Shown: positions 24,302 through 37,100 of the stretch, piece by piece | Position numbering within the stretch: the stretch's first letter is position 1 | Layout of the letters: each line of letters begins with the position of its first letter | NCBI GenBank assembly: GCA_035293945.1 | Contig: DATGLV010000011.1 | Span: forward strand, 248,001 to 312,000 | DNA from: VAZQ01 sp035293945 | Lineage (GTDB): Bacteria; Pseudomonadota; Alphaproteobacteria; Rhizobiales; Xanthobacteraceae | Reading direction: 5' to 3' | Length of the DNA: 64,000 nucleotides | The notes under the pieces: model-generated | Told to the model about the DNA's origin: nothing | Database searches by the model: none | Seen by the model: the letters and a program-made list of their open reading frames with translations, nothing else | Program-made: the position numbers and the translations under genes

Positions 24302-26244
24302 CAGAATTCACCCCAGAGGCGAAAGCTCACGCGCGGCTGGTTGGCGAGTGTCACTTGCTGGCTGATCAGCGGCACGGCGACCAAGACCATTCCGTTCGAA
24401 TACTTCATGATCTTGAAGTTCGTCCCCATGCCGAAGCTCGCCAGATCGAACACGCTCTGCTGCTCGGCCAGCGGATCAAAGATCTGCACCCGCCCTATGT
24501 CGGCAAAGCAGAACACTCTCCAGTCGTCGACCGGGCTGAATTTCTCAGGCTCGCCCTTAGCAGGATCCTTCACGGTTTGCGTGAAAGCGGGCCCGAAGCT
24601 CGGGCTGCGCAGCTCGACCGTTGCGGCGCCGCCGAAATCACCCAAGGTCTCGGATTCGAGATAACCGCGCACCGTATCCAAACCGCCCATGCTGAGCTGC
24701 TCGCTCGACACCAGCGGCTGATCGGCTACCTGCCCCTGCGCCTTGAGGAAGAGTTGCGCGCCCTGGGGGAGATCGTAGGTGTATGACAAATCCGAGCGCA
24801 AGGTGATGAAGTTCTCCATCGCCTTGAAGCGCTTGTTGTCGAACTCGGTCGGGTCGCTGCCGAAGCCACGCAGGCCGGCCGTAATAGTGGCATTGAGCTG
24901 GATCAGCTCCTTATCGCCGCGCCAGACTGCTCCGTAGCTTGCGACCGCCGGAACATACGTGACCGGGGTCGAAAACGAGTCGGAGCCCTGCGCGACGATT
25001 TCTCCAAAGTTCTTGTAGTCCACCCCCAGCGACAGTGTTTGGACCAATTGTCCGCTGCTGGGGAGCGAGATCACGCCGCGGGTGCCGACGACGGTGCCGG
25101 GACCGACCACATTGGCGCCCCCTATCGTGGCGACCGAGCTCGCCGAGTCCAGCCCGTAGACCAGGATGTTCAGCCAGTCGAGATTAGTCCGCGCCAGGTA
25201 CGAAATCGAATAAACCTCGGCGTCTTTACGTCGCTCCGGCGCCACCTGATAACTGGCGGTCAACGAATGACCGAGCTGCCAGAGATTGTCGTAGTATGCC
25301 GAAGCAGTGAAGCGCAACGCAGTGGTGCTTGGGCTCTGCCGGTTGTTGAGCTCGGCGCTGGCGTGGATCGGCGGCGTATCCTCGACATTGAGATCGACAT
25401 CGACAGTGCCCGGCGTGGCCCCGGCGCGCAGCGCCGGCGTCACGCGCCGATCAGGCCACTGATTGAGTGCAACGATGTCCTTGGTAACCGCGTCGAAATT
25501 CGGCAGCTTACCCTCTTGTAGGGAAGCAGCCTTGCGCTTGATCGTGTCGAGATCAAAGTAACGCGCCCCTTTGACGCGCAGCCGACCGACGCGGTTCTCG
25601 GTGACCTTCAAGACGACAAAACCGCGGTTCGTCCTCTGTTGCGGGATTTCGACGCTGACGGTCTGGTAGCCCTTGTCGTGATAGGCCTGCTCGAGCGCGG
25701 CGCGCGCCTTCTCCACATCACCGGAAGTACGCTTGGGCCCAAGGAATGGATAAACCGCCTCCTCCACCTCAATCTGAGGCAGCGAATCCGCGCCTTCCAC
25801 CCTATACTCGTAGATATCGAAAGGCGGGATCGCTTCCTTCGCGGCTGCTTTGCCGGCTTCTGGTTTGGCATCCTTCTTTGCGTTGTCCGGTTTAGCGGTC
25901 CCGGTTTTGGCGGGATCCCCGTCCGGCTTGACCACATCGGACCTTTCCGCCTCGCCAGGAGAGTTGCTGCCGCCGTTTTTCGCCTTATCCGAATTGGCTG
26001 TATCGCCCACCGGATTCACGCTGTCGCCAGTCGAAACCTCTCGCGCCGCCTGGCTGTTGGGCGTCGCGACCGCCGGCGCCGTGCCCGCAACCAGGAGAGT
26101 GAGCAGAGCGACCCCTATAAACATCGGGCGTGCATTGTTGCGTCCGCGCCGCACTTGCGGATTTGCGATCGCCCCATTCGCGAGCGAACCGCCTCGCAAG
26201 ACCACCCGGCTGCCAACTCGGCTATTAATGATGACCAGGTTCAC
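24301..26244 (-). CDS. TpsB-type outer-membrane transporter (ShlB/FhaC/HecB family)
   Basis: This is the outer-membrane pore that exports a TpsA adhesin. I chose the GTG at 26244 because GAGGAGC lies 5-6 bp upstream; the frame is open to 26346, and an ATG at 26124 ('MFIGVALLTLLVAGTAPAVA') starts right at the signal helix. After the signal comes a low-complexity Asp/Lys/Pro linker, then a POTRA_2 domain ('EYRVEGADSLPQIEVEEAVYPFLG' onward), a second POTRA-like part ('VLKVTENRVGRLRVKGARYF') and a 16-strand ShlB barrel from about 300 to the final Phe. The motif 'VRGYLESETLGDFG' corresponds to the L6/VRGY plug loop. It is the first gene of a run with the exbB fusion, exbD and tonB. Confidence 0.92.
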   Translation of the reverse strand: MNLVIINSRVGSRVVLRGGSLANGAIANPQVRRGRNNARPMFIGVALLTLLVAGTAPAVATPNSQAAREVSTGDSVNPVGDTANSDKAKNGGSNSPGEAERSDVVKPDGDPAKTGTAKPDNAKKDAKPEAGKAAAKEAIPPFDIYEYRVEGADSLPQIEVEEAVYPFLGPKRTSGDVEKARAALEQAYHDKGYQTVSVEIPQQRTNRGFVVLKVTENRVGRLRVKGARYFDLDTIKRKAASLQEGKLPNFDAVTKDIVALNQWPDRRVTPALRAGATPGTVDVDLNVEDTPPIHASAELNNRQSPSTTALRFTASAYYDNLWQLGHSLTASYQVAPERRKDAEVYSISYLARTNLDWLNILVYGLDSASSVATIGGANVVGPGTVVGTRGVISLPSSGQLVQTLSLGVDYKNFGEIVAQGSDSFSTPVTYVPAVASYGAVWRGDKELIQLNATITAGLRGFGSDPTEFDNKRFKAMENFITLRSDLSYTYDLPQGAQLFLKAQGQVADQPLVSSEQLSMGGLDTVRGYLESETLGDFGGAATVELRSPSFGPAFTQTVKDPAKGEPEKFSPVDDWRVFCFADIGRVQIFDPLAEQQSVFDLASFGMGTNFKIMKYSNGMVLVAVPLISQQVTLANQPRVSFRLWGEF

Positions 26245-26678
26245 TCGCTCCTCGATTCTGTCGCTGTAACCGCAATCTCTCGCGCCAGCGCTCGCAAGAG
26301 ACTGCGAATATCGCGGGCAAGCGAGTGAGCTCCCGCCAGTCCCCATTCCCCCTTCCGATCGGCTGCGCCCGGGTTGATCGCTCGCACCGAGGATGCCGAC
26401 CCGGCGACCCGCTCTCGCGCATCATCTCCCACAGACCACAGCCACACGCGTACGCTCCGCCTGCTGTCGCAGGCGTGCCAGGCCTAATTAGATGAACCCA
26501 AAGCCGCCCGCCGCAAGCCGCGCTCGACTATTCGAACGTCTGAAACTTGCTCCGAACGCCCCAAAAAGCGCCGTCCCGAGGCAAAACCATTAGCAATCCA
26601 ATATGAAGGATTAATGTCGTCTTCGAACAGATACAGAAAGCAAAACCCTTAGAGGGGGCAGTTTCAAACATTCGCGCT
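26245..26678. other. 430-bp spacer upstream of tpsB
   Basis: No gene is supported. The lower-GC part (26480-26680) is a likely promoter region for the tpsB-exbB-exbD-tonB run, but I cannot assign -35 and -10 boxes with confidence. Confidence 0.4.
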
Positions 26679-27554
26679 TCAATGAAACACCGGTGTTGCA
26701 ATGCGATCGGTCATTTCCCGCAATTGCGTATTCAATGCATCGAGATTGATCGCACCCGGACCACGCGCAAGCTGCAGCCGCGCGCGCCCGCCGGCGACAG
26801 AAGGCTGCCCAAAAGTGGGCGTCGGCACGATCCCGGTGACCGGATATCCGTGGGCTGCAAGATGGGCGCGAACCCTGGTGCAATAATCGACTGAACGGAA
26901 CGAGAACCGCGTCTCGCCGTGACCGGCACGATATTTCATTGTGGTGGTGCAGATATCTTGTCCGGCCAATCGCCACGCCGCAGCGAGATACATGACACCA
27001 TAATGAATGTTGGTCTCCGGAACAGCCAGCTCGGCCGGGCTTCCGGTGAAGCCAAGCAGAGCGGCAGTGGATGGCATCACCTGCATGAGCCCCACTTCGC
27101 CGTCCACGCCCTGAGTATTGGGATTGTAGCTGCTTTCGACCGCCATGATGGCATCGACCAATTCGGGCGGGATGCCAAGGGCCGCCGCCTCGCGCTCAAC
27201 GATTGCCCGATAGGAGGCACCGTCGCCATGCGGGGCGGAGCCGCCGGTCGTGATCGGCCTGGCAGTGCGTTGCGGCGTGAACACGCTAGGCGGAGGCAAA
27301 TCGATAGGCCTGGGCGGCTGAGCAACAACCGCCATTGTAGTCGTCCAACCCTGCTCGGCCGGCTCATCATCAACCATCGCCGACGTGGTTGCCGGTTTTT
27401 CCGCCGTATCAGAGCCGCCGGCGATCCCGGGGCCGGCGCCTAACGCCAGCGAAAGCCCCAAGATCGGGATGAAGCATCGAATTCGCATGCCGGAGCGTCG
27501 ATGAGCCGGCGCCTGTGCGTGCGACACGGAAAACATGTAGCCGATGGGCAGCAT
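26679..27554 (-). CDS. lytic transglycosylase (SLT domain)
   Basis: This periplasmic muramidase has an SLT domain at about 115-235. The catalytic Glu is in 'AIMAVESSYNPNTQG', followed by 'GEVGLMQVMPSTAALLGF', 'NIHYGVMYLAAAWRLAG' and 'MKYRAGHGETRFSFRSVDYC', all family blocks. A signal peptide starts at an internal Met (27488, 'MRIRCFIPILGLSLALGAG'); the ATG at 27554 overlaps the stop of the small upstream gene (TGATG), so either start is possible. It cuts peptidoglycan and would open the wall for a large export machine. It is placed between tpsA and tpsB. Confidence 0.9.
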   Translation of the reverse strand: MLPIGYMFSVSHAQAPAHRRSGMRIRCFIPILGLSLALGAGPGIAGGSDTAEKPATTSAMVDDEPAEQGWTTTMAVVAQPPRPIDLPPPSVFTPQRTARPITTGGSAPHGDGASYRAIVEREAAALGIPPELVDAIMAVESSYNPNTQGVDGEVGLMQVMPSTAALLGFTGSPAELAVPETNIHYGVMYLAAAWRLAGQDICTTTMKYRAGHGETRFSFRSVDYCTRVRAHLAAHGYPVTGIVPTPTFGQPSVAGGRARLQLARGPGAINLDALNTQLREMTDRIATPVFH

Positions 27555-27997
27555 CAGTGGTGGGGAGGAGCCGCAAAGTTTGGTTGCGGGGGCCGGAATG
27601 GGACAACCGATCGTCCATAGTTCGGACCATACTGCTGCTTGATTGCAGCTTCATTGACATTCCCGACTTGCACGTCCGGTGAGCGCGCAGTAAGCGGCGG
27701 CCGATTGACCGAGGGGTTTAGCCGGTCGACTTCCCGCTCAAGCTGCTGATTGAGACAGTCGAATGCGCGATCCCCGCCGATCTCAACTTCCACACACTGC
27801 TGAGCATTCGACGCCGGCCGCTGTCCGCCGATGATGGCATCATTGGACCCTGCCGACCGTTTGTCGGCTTGTGCGTTCGATTGGGCGGCCGCCGATCTCG
27901 GGAAGGCCGCCAGCTCGAAGCTGAAAAAGATAACAGCGCTCAACGCGCACAAGGCCGGAAATCTCCAACTCTTGATGACTCCAAACCTGCCTGGCAT
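27554..27997 (-). CDS. small secreted protein, function unknown
   Basis: This is a 147-residue protein with a signal peptide ('ALCALSAVIFFSFELAAF...AAAQS'). The mature part has two Cys in 'QQCVEVEIGGDRAFDCLNQQL', which probably form a disulfide, and ends in a Pro/Asn/His-rich tail ('RPPQPNFAAPPHH'). There is no known domain. It lies between tpsA and the lytic transglycosylase and is translationally coupled to the latter, so it is probably an accessory factor of the adhesin export unit. Confidence 0.75.
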   Translation of the reverse strand: MPGRFGVIKSWRFPALCALSAVIFFSFELAAFPRSAAAQSNAQADKRSAGSNDAIIGGQRPASNAQQCVEVEIGGDRAFDCLNQQLEREVDRLNPSVNRPPLTARSPDVQVGNVNEAAIKQQYGPNYGRSVVPFRPPQPNFAAPPHH

Positions 27998-28121
27998 GAA
28001 ACCTCCGGTCCCAAGACTATGCGCTCAAGCAACCGTTCTCAGCTAATAGAATAATCATAAATCTTCCGTTTCGGCTGGCTGCAAACACTTCATCTCGGAT
28101 AGCTCAACGATTGTTTCCAAT

Positions 28122-31100
28122 CTATTGTTCTGGCTTGGACTTGTTTTTATCGTTCTGATCGTTCTGGTCAGACGAGGGTTGGTCCTGGCCGCTATCGCCT
28201 GCCCCTCCATGGCCCAGCACCTCAAAGATGATGATCGAGTCCGGGCCTTGAGCACCGACCGAATTGGTGGGCAGCTCGGTGGTCTTGGCGGCGGTACCGG
28301 CAGTGCTCGATGCTGCAGTGAGTGCACCGACGTTGGGCGCCGAAACAGTCGGGACGCCGGTCGAGCTCCCGCCGATCTGAATGTTACTGGCGTTGAGGAC
28401 CGTGGGCGCCACCAGCACGATATTGCCTGAGACCCGGATGCCGGCGTCGCCGGCGTCGATGGTGCCGTGCGGCGCCAGCAGGTAGAGGTTGGAGGTGGCT
28501 GCCTCGCTCGAGCTCTTCAGCACGCCAATTCCCGCACCGGTCACCAGCCCGGTAAGGTCGATCGACTGATACGCGTCACCGTTATAGATGACATCGAGCG
28601 GCGGCAACGAAAGCGTGGTCCTGGCGCCGCGGCCAGCATCGAGGTCACCGTTCGAGCTCCACATCAGGATGTCGCCGCCCTGCTCAGTGAAAACGCGACT
28701 CGAGTTCACCAACACGCTCCCGTCCGTGAACGTGTCGACCGCCCCGCCGGCGAGCGTGAGGATGCCGAGGTTGTTGAGCTTGAGGTTGGTGTTCGGCTCG
28801 GTAGCAAGCGAGCCGACCAGAACATTTCCACCCGGCGCGAAAAGCGAGATGCCCCCGCCCTGATCCGTCTGGATGGTTGCATGCAGCAGGTTGATGTCGC
28901 CGGTCTGGACGAGCGTGGATGCACCATTAGTACCGCCGTTAAGCGCGTTCGCGGTGTAGCCATAGCTCGCCGGGAACAGGGTGTTCACCATCTGATAGCC
29001 GACTTGGTTCTTCTGGAAGGAGCTGCTGGTCGAGATGCCGACGCTCTTGAGCTCGTCCATGAAGACTTGATCGACGAATACTTCCTGTAGCGTAGCGGGC
29101 AATTTGTTGAACGCCGCCCACGCGTCATCCAGACCGCTGGTTGCTATGCCGATGCCCGCCAGGAAGGTCTCGAGCTCGGGAAGGTAATTATGCGGCACGT
29201 TCGCCGCATTGGCCGGATCGATGTAGGTGCTGATCACTGCCGCATAATCGATCCCATTGGCGACGCCGGCCAGCGCAATGATGCTGGCTCCGGTGGACGG
29301 CAGGAGGCTGTTGCGCTTTTCCGCGGGTGTCGGGTTCGACGCCGTCGGCGCCTTATAGGGGCCGAGCAGAGCCGGATCATACATGCCGATTGACGCGGTG
29401 ATGAAGAATTGGTTGCCGACCGGAACCGCGCTGGCATTGCCGACCGAGGTGATGCCTTCCTGCACGGTCGCGAGCTTGGTGGTGTCGAAGGCCGCAGGCA
29501 GGAACGGACCGATATCGTGTCCGGCTTGAACCACGAAATAGCCGGGACCGGCAACCGCCAATCCGCCGAGATTGTGCTGGCCGGTGTAGTAGATATCGCG
29601 GCCGGCCTCGATCGTGCTCACGTCAATCGTCGCGATGTTCTCAACCGTCACGTTGAGGTCGACAATGTCCAGCCCCGCAGAGATGGTTGCGGGGCGGTTG
29701 ATCTGAATGTCCCCGGCGCCGGTGATCGTGCCGGTGATCGCGTAAATCCTGGAATCTTGGGTGTTTACCTGTTGCGCCAGGACCGGTGCGCTCGACGAGC
29801 CATCGAACCCATCATTGGGCTGGAACGGATTGAAAGCAGCGTCAAGCAGCGCCGGGCCGGCGGAATAGATCGGGTAAGGAGTCGTGCTTTGTGCCGGGAG
29901 CCCACCGGTCAGATCAATGCTGCCTTCCGCCAGCAGCTCGAATGTTCCATCGGGTGACCCGCTCAGCACGATTCCGGGGGTCTTGCCAAGTGTGAGCCCG
30001 GTGGTCGTCAGGTTGCCGCTGAGCGCCACCGCGTCGAAGCTCGCCGGATAGATCGTCGGGGTGCCGTTATAGATGCTGGCGGTCGGGCTGCTGCTGATGT
30101 TGAGGTTGCCGGCGATCGCGAGCAGGCTTACGGCGCTGGTTTGACCGTAGGTGTCCATGTAGAGCGACGTGCTGCCGGATGGATTGGTAGGATCAGCCAG
30201 GCTCGGCGTCTGCGCGTGCAGTTCGGCCGGGTTGATGACGCCGCCGATCGCGATCGATCCGCCAGCGGTCATCTGGATCTGCCCGGAGTCAACAGCAAGC
30301 ACGGGCACGTCGGGCACCGCGCCGGACTTTGTGGTCAGCGTTCCATTGGGGCCGACGGAACCGCGCACCACAATGTTGGCACTGCCCGAGCCCTCATAGA
30401 ACGAGCCGCCAAGCAGATTGCGCCCGACCTGGACCGTCATGTCGCCACTGCCGTAAACGTGCGGGACCGGCGTGCTGGTCGAGGTCAGGCCCCCGCTCAC
30501 CCGGCCGGTGGTCGGCAAGGAAATCGAGACATCGATCATATCACGGCCGGCGATGGCGCGCACATTGCCGCCGGCGCTGAGCATGCCCTGCTGGAAGCTG
30601 CCAAACTGGATCCACCACGCCGACTGTGAGGCGATATTCGGCCCGAACGGATCGAACACGCCTGCTCCCAGCAAGCCGACGGAAGCTCCCTGGATGATCT
30701 GCGCCAGGCCGGCATCGGACAACAGCCACGGAGCGAAGAACTGACGCGTGGACTGGCCGGTACCTTGACCGTTTACAGTGGGATTGCCGACACCGACGAT
30801 ATCGCGCTGGGCCACGATATCGATATCGCCGGCCATCTCCGGGAATGCGGCCGCAGTCGGGGGGCCGAACACCTGGACTAAGCCCGAGTTGCCATACATG
30901 AGCAATTGGGGCTCCAGGAATCCGTCCGGATTGGTGGGACTGACGACGATCCCGGTTGGGGTCGTCGTGGCCTGGTAGCCGGCGTCCGGCAATTTCGGCG
31001 TGTTGATGCCGGCCGTATAGATCACTCCCGGAGCTGTTCGATCCTGCAGCCAGACGTCTTGCGCAGCCGCAATGCTGATATTGGCGGTCCCAGTGCGCAC

Positions 31101-34100
31101 CATGGTCGACAAGAAGACCGTGGCGGAGCCGTTCGGATACAGCGTCTGGCTATAGGAAGTATGATTGGCGAGTATCACGTCGCCGGCGCCGGCGAAAAAT
31201 CCGCTCGCGAGGGCCGAAGGAGACATCATTGCGTTCGGGTTCGCGCTGGTGGCGCTGGCCCCGGCAGTGAAGCGATAGGACCAAGAGCCCGGATCGGTGA
31301 TTGTGCTGACCGTGGCATTGTTGGTCCCGCAGCTCGCGGTGCAAACATTCAAGGTGCTCGGAAAGAGGTCGGCGGCGGCGAGCGCCTGAGAGGTCGGGCT
31401 TACCCCATTCGCTGCCGGATTATATGGGGCGACCGGAACTGGTTGCAGGCCCGGCTGAAAGCTGGTCAGCGCGGTATTGAACGTATTGAGATCATAGAGA
31501 TAAGAGTTCAGACTTGTTCCATCTATCCCACGGGCCTGCGTCGCGGCCGCACGCAAATAGCTCGCGACATTGTTGATGTAGGTCGGGTTCGTATAATCAT
31601 GGAACTGGTAGAAGCCGTCCGAGATCGAAGCGTCGAAAATGATATTGCCCCCGGCCCGCAGGGTGAGGGCGCCAGGCACGACCTGGACAGGCAGGTTTCC
31701 GAACTGCTCGACCAGGCGATAGTTGAAACTCACATAGCTGTTGCTGCCGTAGGTGCCGTCGCCGGCCAAGTTGCCGGCCGCACCCGCAGCCAGATTCCAG
31801 TTGCTGGCAATCGTGATGTTGCCATTATTAACCTGCGGATCAGTGTTGACGAGCTCGACCCCCGGCTGGAGCTGGAGCACCCCCGCGCCCAACTTCTCCG
31901 CAAGCGGCGTCAGCTTGGTGATGGCATCGTTGAAGCCAAAGCTCACGTTCCCCACCAACGTGCCCTGCACAAAGGACTGCAGCGTGGAGTTGAAGAAGAG
32001 ATAGCTTGAGAGATCTCCTGTCGTGTTACCGGGATCGATGATGCCGTCCCAGCCCGCACAAGTGTTGCAGGCCGGTAACCCAGGGTAGCCGATGCTGCCA
32101 TCAGTGGAGATCGTCACGTAGTCTTCCACCGTTACCGATCGCGCACCGGTGATGGTCACATTCGGCGCGCCCGTGGCCAGCGAGCCCGCGATAAGAACGC
32201 GAACATCGCCGCTGCCGGGTACGGTGGCTCCGGGGATCAGGGGGGCGCGCAACAGAACGGTGCCGCCACTCAGTCCTCCTTCGGTGCCGCCCGAAACATC
32301 GATGACCCCGCCTTGCAGGTCGACATAACCGGTCGCGTTGGTGCCGATGCCCAGCGTGACATCGCCACCGCGCTTGTCGGCGTGGGTCGTGGACGCATCG
32401 ATCACCCCGGCACTGGAAAGGACAACCGCATTGGCCCCATAAAGCGCGACCGTGCCGCCAGCCTCGCCAGAGCCGTTCGCCGTCGTGCCGGCGTAGCCGC
32501 GCGCATCAATGAGGCCCGCGATCGTCACCTGCCCATTGCCCGAGCTTTGGTCGTCGGCGGTGAGCGTGATGCTGTTGGCCTTCAAGGTGTGGCCTTGCGA
32601 CAGGGCCAGATTTCCCTGCAGCGTGTGGATATCGATCGTGCCTAAGAACCCGCCGGCTAGAAGCTGATCTGCCAAGGGATCGAGCCCAATTGCGCCCGCG
32701 GTATCGAGCTTGAAGGAGCCGCCGAGACCCGCCGCGCCCTGCGCTTGGATCGTTCCGTTCAACTGCGCGCTGCCGCCCGCCGACACGTCGAGCTCGCCCC
32801 CGTAGCCGAGGCCGCCGGAGGGTTGCGACAGGTCGATGATGCTGCTCGATGCAGTGATCACGTTGCCCGTATCGGCCTGCAACACGACCTTGCCGCCCGC
32901 CACAAACGTATCCACGTCGCGCAAGCTGACCTTATAGCCGCCGGCCTCGACGAAAGCGTCGGCGCCCAGCATCAGGCCACAGCTGCCGGTTGCATCAAGG
33001 GAGAGCGTTCCGGCCTGGGCCTGGATCGTGCCGTTATCGAAGATGCTGCCGGCCGTGATCCCTAGGCTGCCGCCGATCTGGCTGCTCGCCGTGGGGACAG
33101 TTCGGCTCCCCGAAGGAGTATTTATTGTCACGTTGCCGAGCGTGGAGAGAACGAATTGCGATCCGGCACCGCTCGATGTCGCACCGCCCACTAGGATGTC
33201 GGGGGTGCTCAGGGAAACGTTGACCGCAGCACCGCCCGCTCCAAACGTGAGTCCGCCGGAATTTTGCACGAAGATCTGCTTGGCGGCACTCCAGTTCACT
33301 TGAGAGAACCCGCCTATGGTCTGGCTCCCGCCCCCAAGGTCGATCTCAGCGGCGCCGACCTGGAAAGTGCCACCGGCAGAAGCTGTGCTCGGAGTTCCCG
33401 CGTTGGCGGCTCCACTGTTAACGAGGGTTAGCGTGCCTCCGCCCAAGGCGAGCGCAACGTCGCCGCCGGTTCCGTTGATCGAGCCGGCGTCGAGTGTCAG
33501 ATGCTGGAAACCCGCGCCGGGGTCAAAATTGACCGGGCCATAGAACGTGATCCCGCCCGTCAATGCCTTGAGCGACACGCCTTCCGCAGTCGCCAATTGC
33601 GCGAGGCTGGCGCTCGACAACGAAACGCTGTCAGTCGAGCTTGCGCCGATACCGATTGTGTTGGCCGTAAGGTTGATCTGCTTGGCGTTGATGGTGGCCG
33701 CAGGATCGATCGCGATGGCGTTATTTTGCGCGGTCGCCTGCACCGTCATGACCTGCGTGGAGATGGTCGCGCTGGCCGCGATGGAGACGGTGCCGCCGCT
33801 CGACCCGGGCAGGTTCAGGCTGCCGATCACGGGATTGCCGTTGAAGTTCTGGAAATTGATGGTCAAGCTCGGAGCTGAGCCGCCAGTCGGTCCGCTTATC
33901 TTGAGATTCGGATCAGTCGTGGCAACGAACAGCGCCCCGCCACTGGCACTCGTCGGATACGCCAGCGGCGTCGAAGGCGTGCCGAATGTGCCGGGATTGA
34001 TTAGCGAGCCGTTTTGATAAATCGGCAGCGTCAGCACGTTGGCACCATTGATCACGGTGCCGGTGGAGTCGAGTGTTCCTCCCAACTCGGCCGCAATGGC

Positions 34101-37100
34101 TTGGGCTGCAGCTCTGCTATTCGACACGCCCTGACTGGGGAAGAAGTAATTGCGAGCGAACGTGCTCTGTAATTGGCCCGTGGTTTCGATAATGCTTCCG
34201 GACTTGATCGTCACCGCGCCGGTTCCCGCATCCGTCGCGATCAAAGCCTGGATTTGAAAATTACTTCCTCCGTTCGATACGTTGGTCGCGCTCGTCTGCA
34301 AGCCCGTGGTCGCTGGTTGCGCCACCAAGAGGATCTCGGGCCCGGTGAAAGCCACGCCCTCAGTGTCGACCACAACGCTGGTGGCCGTAGGGGTGATCAG
34401 GGTGCCGCTGCCGTTGCTTTGATCGGTGCGCAGGCCGCCGATCAGCACGCTCTCGAAGCCGAAACTATCGAGCTGGCTGACATCGATCCCGATATAGCCG
34501 CTCGGAACCAGGCCGTTTGCCAGCTGCTGGCTGCTCACGACGTCGAGCGCATTGCCGGAAATATCCAGCTGTCCGCCGCGGCCGCCGGACGCAGGCTGCG
34601 TCAATGCCGTGCCGGCAAGCACGATGGCCTGCTGGGCAACCACCGCAAGCCGCCCGGCGTCCATGGGCAGGGAAGGAACACTGATATTCTTTTGCTGCGC
34701 CTGCTGGGCGAAATAGCTATTGGCCGAGCTATAGGAATATTGGCTGTAGCTGCTCCACACCGGCGTCGTGCGCACCTCGAACAGCTCGCTGCCCGACGTG
34801 CGCGTCTGCGGCAATGTCGACTGCGTGTAGTAACCGGAAATGTACGTCCCGCGGTCCGGCAGCGTGGTCCCGGAGGCGATGTTGCGGCCGAGATTGCTCC
34901 CGCCGTCGACGAGCCACAGTGCCCCGGGAAGTGTCGCATAGTGGCCCGAATAAAGCGTGTAATATCCGGCTGCGATGCCGTTGCCGCCGGAAAGGTAAAT
35001 TTGCGTTCCGGCGAGCGGATAGGCATCGCCCGCAGAGCTCGCCCCCTTCGCCGTCGTCATGTTGATATCGAACGCACCGACCGGATCAGCGCTCGAAGGC
35101 AATAGCGCATAAACGGTTTGCCCGGCCGGGGTGGTGTCGAGCACATCGCGCGACCCGCCCTTGCCGGCGATGAACTCCATCGCCTGCAAGTCACCGCCGC
35201 CGCTTACATCGACGGTTGAACCGGCCGCGACGTCGACGTTAACCCCGTTGAGAACCAGCGACTTGGCCGAAGGCGCCGTCAGCGGCTGCGCATCGTTGTT
35301 GTAGAACCAGTTGATGCCATCCTCAGTCTGGCCGAACGGCATCAGCGCGTTGCCCAGCGAGACGGAGGTGAGGCTGCCGGCGCCGAGTGTGACCTGCTGA
35401 GTCCCGCTGCCGCCAAGCGTGATCTGGCCGAGCGGCGCAAACAGATTGCCGTCCTGCTGGATCACCGCAGCCGACACCGTAATACTGCCGCCCGCCGAAA
35501 GAGGAACGTTCGTGCTCGCGCCCGCCGGCGCTTCGAAGCTCACGCTGCCCGGCGTCTCGATTGTGAAATTGACGGCCGAAACCGGATAGATCCGCTGCGC
35601 CGACAGAACGAGATTGCCGGCGGATTCCAACATGCCGGGAAAAACCGATTGATTGACGATCGTCGGGTTGAACGCCGATAGCTGGAATCCATTCTCGCCC
35701 TTCGGGGTGCTGAGACGAATGTCCCCGCTGCTGATCAAGCTCGCCTGCGCGAACCCCGAGAAGGACGCGCTCTCGATATCGATTGTCTGCGCCGTGACGG
35801 TTAGGCTGCTGGGACCAGGTGCGGGCGCCGAAAGCCCGAGCGTCCCGCTCCCTCGCGGGTCATAGGAGGACGTAAGATCGACGTAGGGTGCAGACAAAGT
35901 CACCGTGTAAGGTGCGGACGCCGCGATCGGGCCGTTGGAGTTGAACCCGTCGACCGAGGTGATCGTGCTGGCCGCGATCTGCAGCCGATCAGCAATGTTC
36001 AAGGCGACATTGCCGACAACATAGAAATTTGTGAGCTGCGGTGCAGTGACCCCGTATGTGTTGTCGGACAAGTCGGTGAAAATTCGGTTGGCGCCGCCGC
36101 TCGCGCTGCCTGCGTAGAGAAACACATTGTAGAACGGCGTGAGGCGATCAACCGCCACGACGTCCAGGCCGGCGAAAAAGCCCAGTTGACCAAGCGCGGT
36201 TGCCAATTCGCTCGGTGTCGTCGGCGCGGCAATCGGGGCCAGCGAGCTGGTCACGATATCCGAGGTCTGCAACAGCGCTATCGTGGAGCCGCCGAGCATG
36301 AGGGTTCCGCCATTCGCGCGCGCATCGACCGCGCTCGCCCGGAACTCTCCGCCCCATAGGAAAGCGCCCGTATTAATGCGGACAGTCCCCGCATCGGACC
36401 AGGACGGGACCGCCACGGTCGCGGCGCTGCTCTGAGTGTTCGTGTTCAGCGCTTGGATTGTTGCCGCGGCGCCTGAAACATCCAGCACCGCCCCGCTTTG
36501 AGCAATGACGGAAGACGCCAGCCCGGGGTTGTCGATTGTCGAGGCGGACGAGGCTGAATCGATCGTGAAGGTGCCGCCAGACAGCAATGTCCCGCTGGTA
36601 GCGGGCCCTCCCGGGTCCCCGAAGCGCGAATTGGCAATGAGGGTCCCGGAGAGATCAACCAGCGCCTGCGGACCGAGCCAAGTGTTGCTGGAATTGATCG
36701 TGACCGCGCCGCCGTGGTCGATGATCGTGCCAAGCAAGAGGACATCCTGCGCCGCATTCGCCGCGTTATTGTTGGCGTAGCTTGGAACTCCGACCAGTGA
36801 GATCTGCGCCCGCGGATCGGCCGCGATTGACGATGCGGCGTCGAGCAGAATGGTAGCCGATTTGAGTGTGAGGTTGACGGGTGCGCGCTCATCGTTGGGC
36901 AGCGTCACCAACGGCGCGATGCTGGCGATGTTCGTACCGGTCGGCACCGCACCATAATCGGCAATGCCTGAGAGGTTCTGCTGCTGCAGGGTCAGGTTCA
37001 CACCGGCCGCGAGCGTGATCTGCACCGGGTCGCCGAAACCGTCCGGCGTCGATTCGATCGTGAAGCTGCCAAAGCCGCCATCATGGAATAGTGAAACAGG

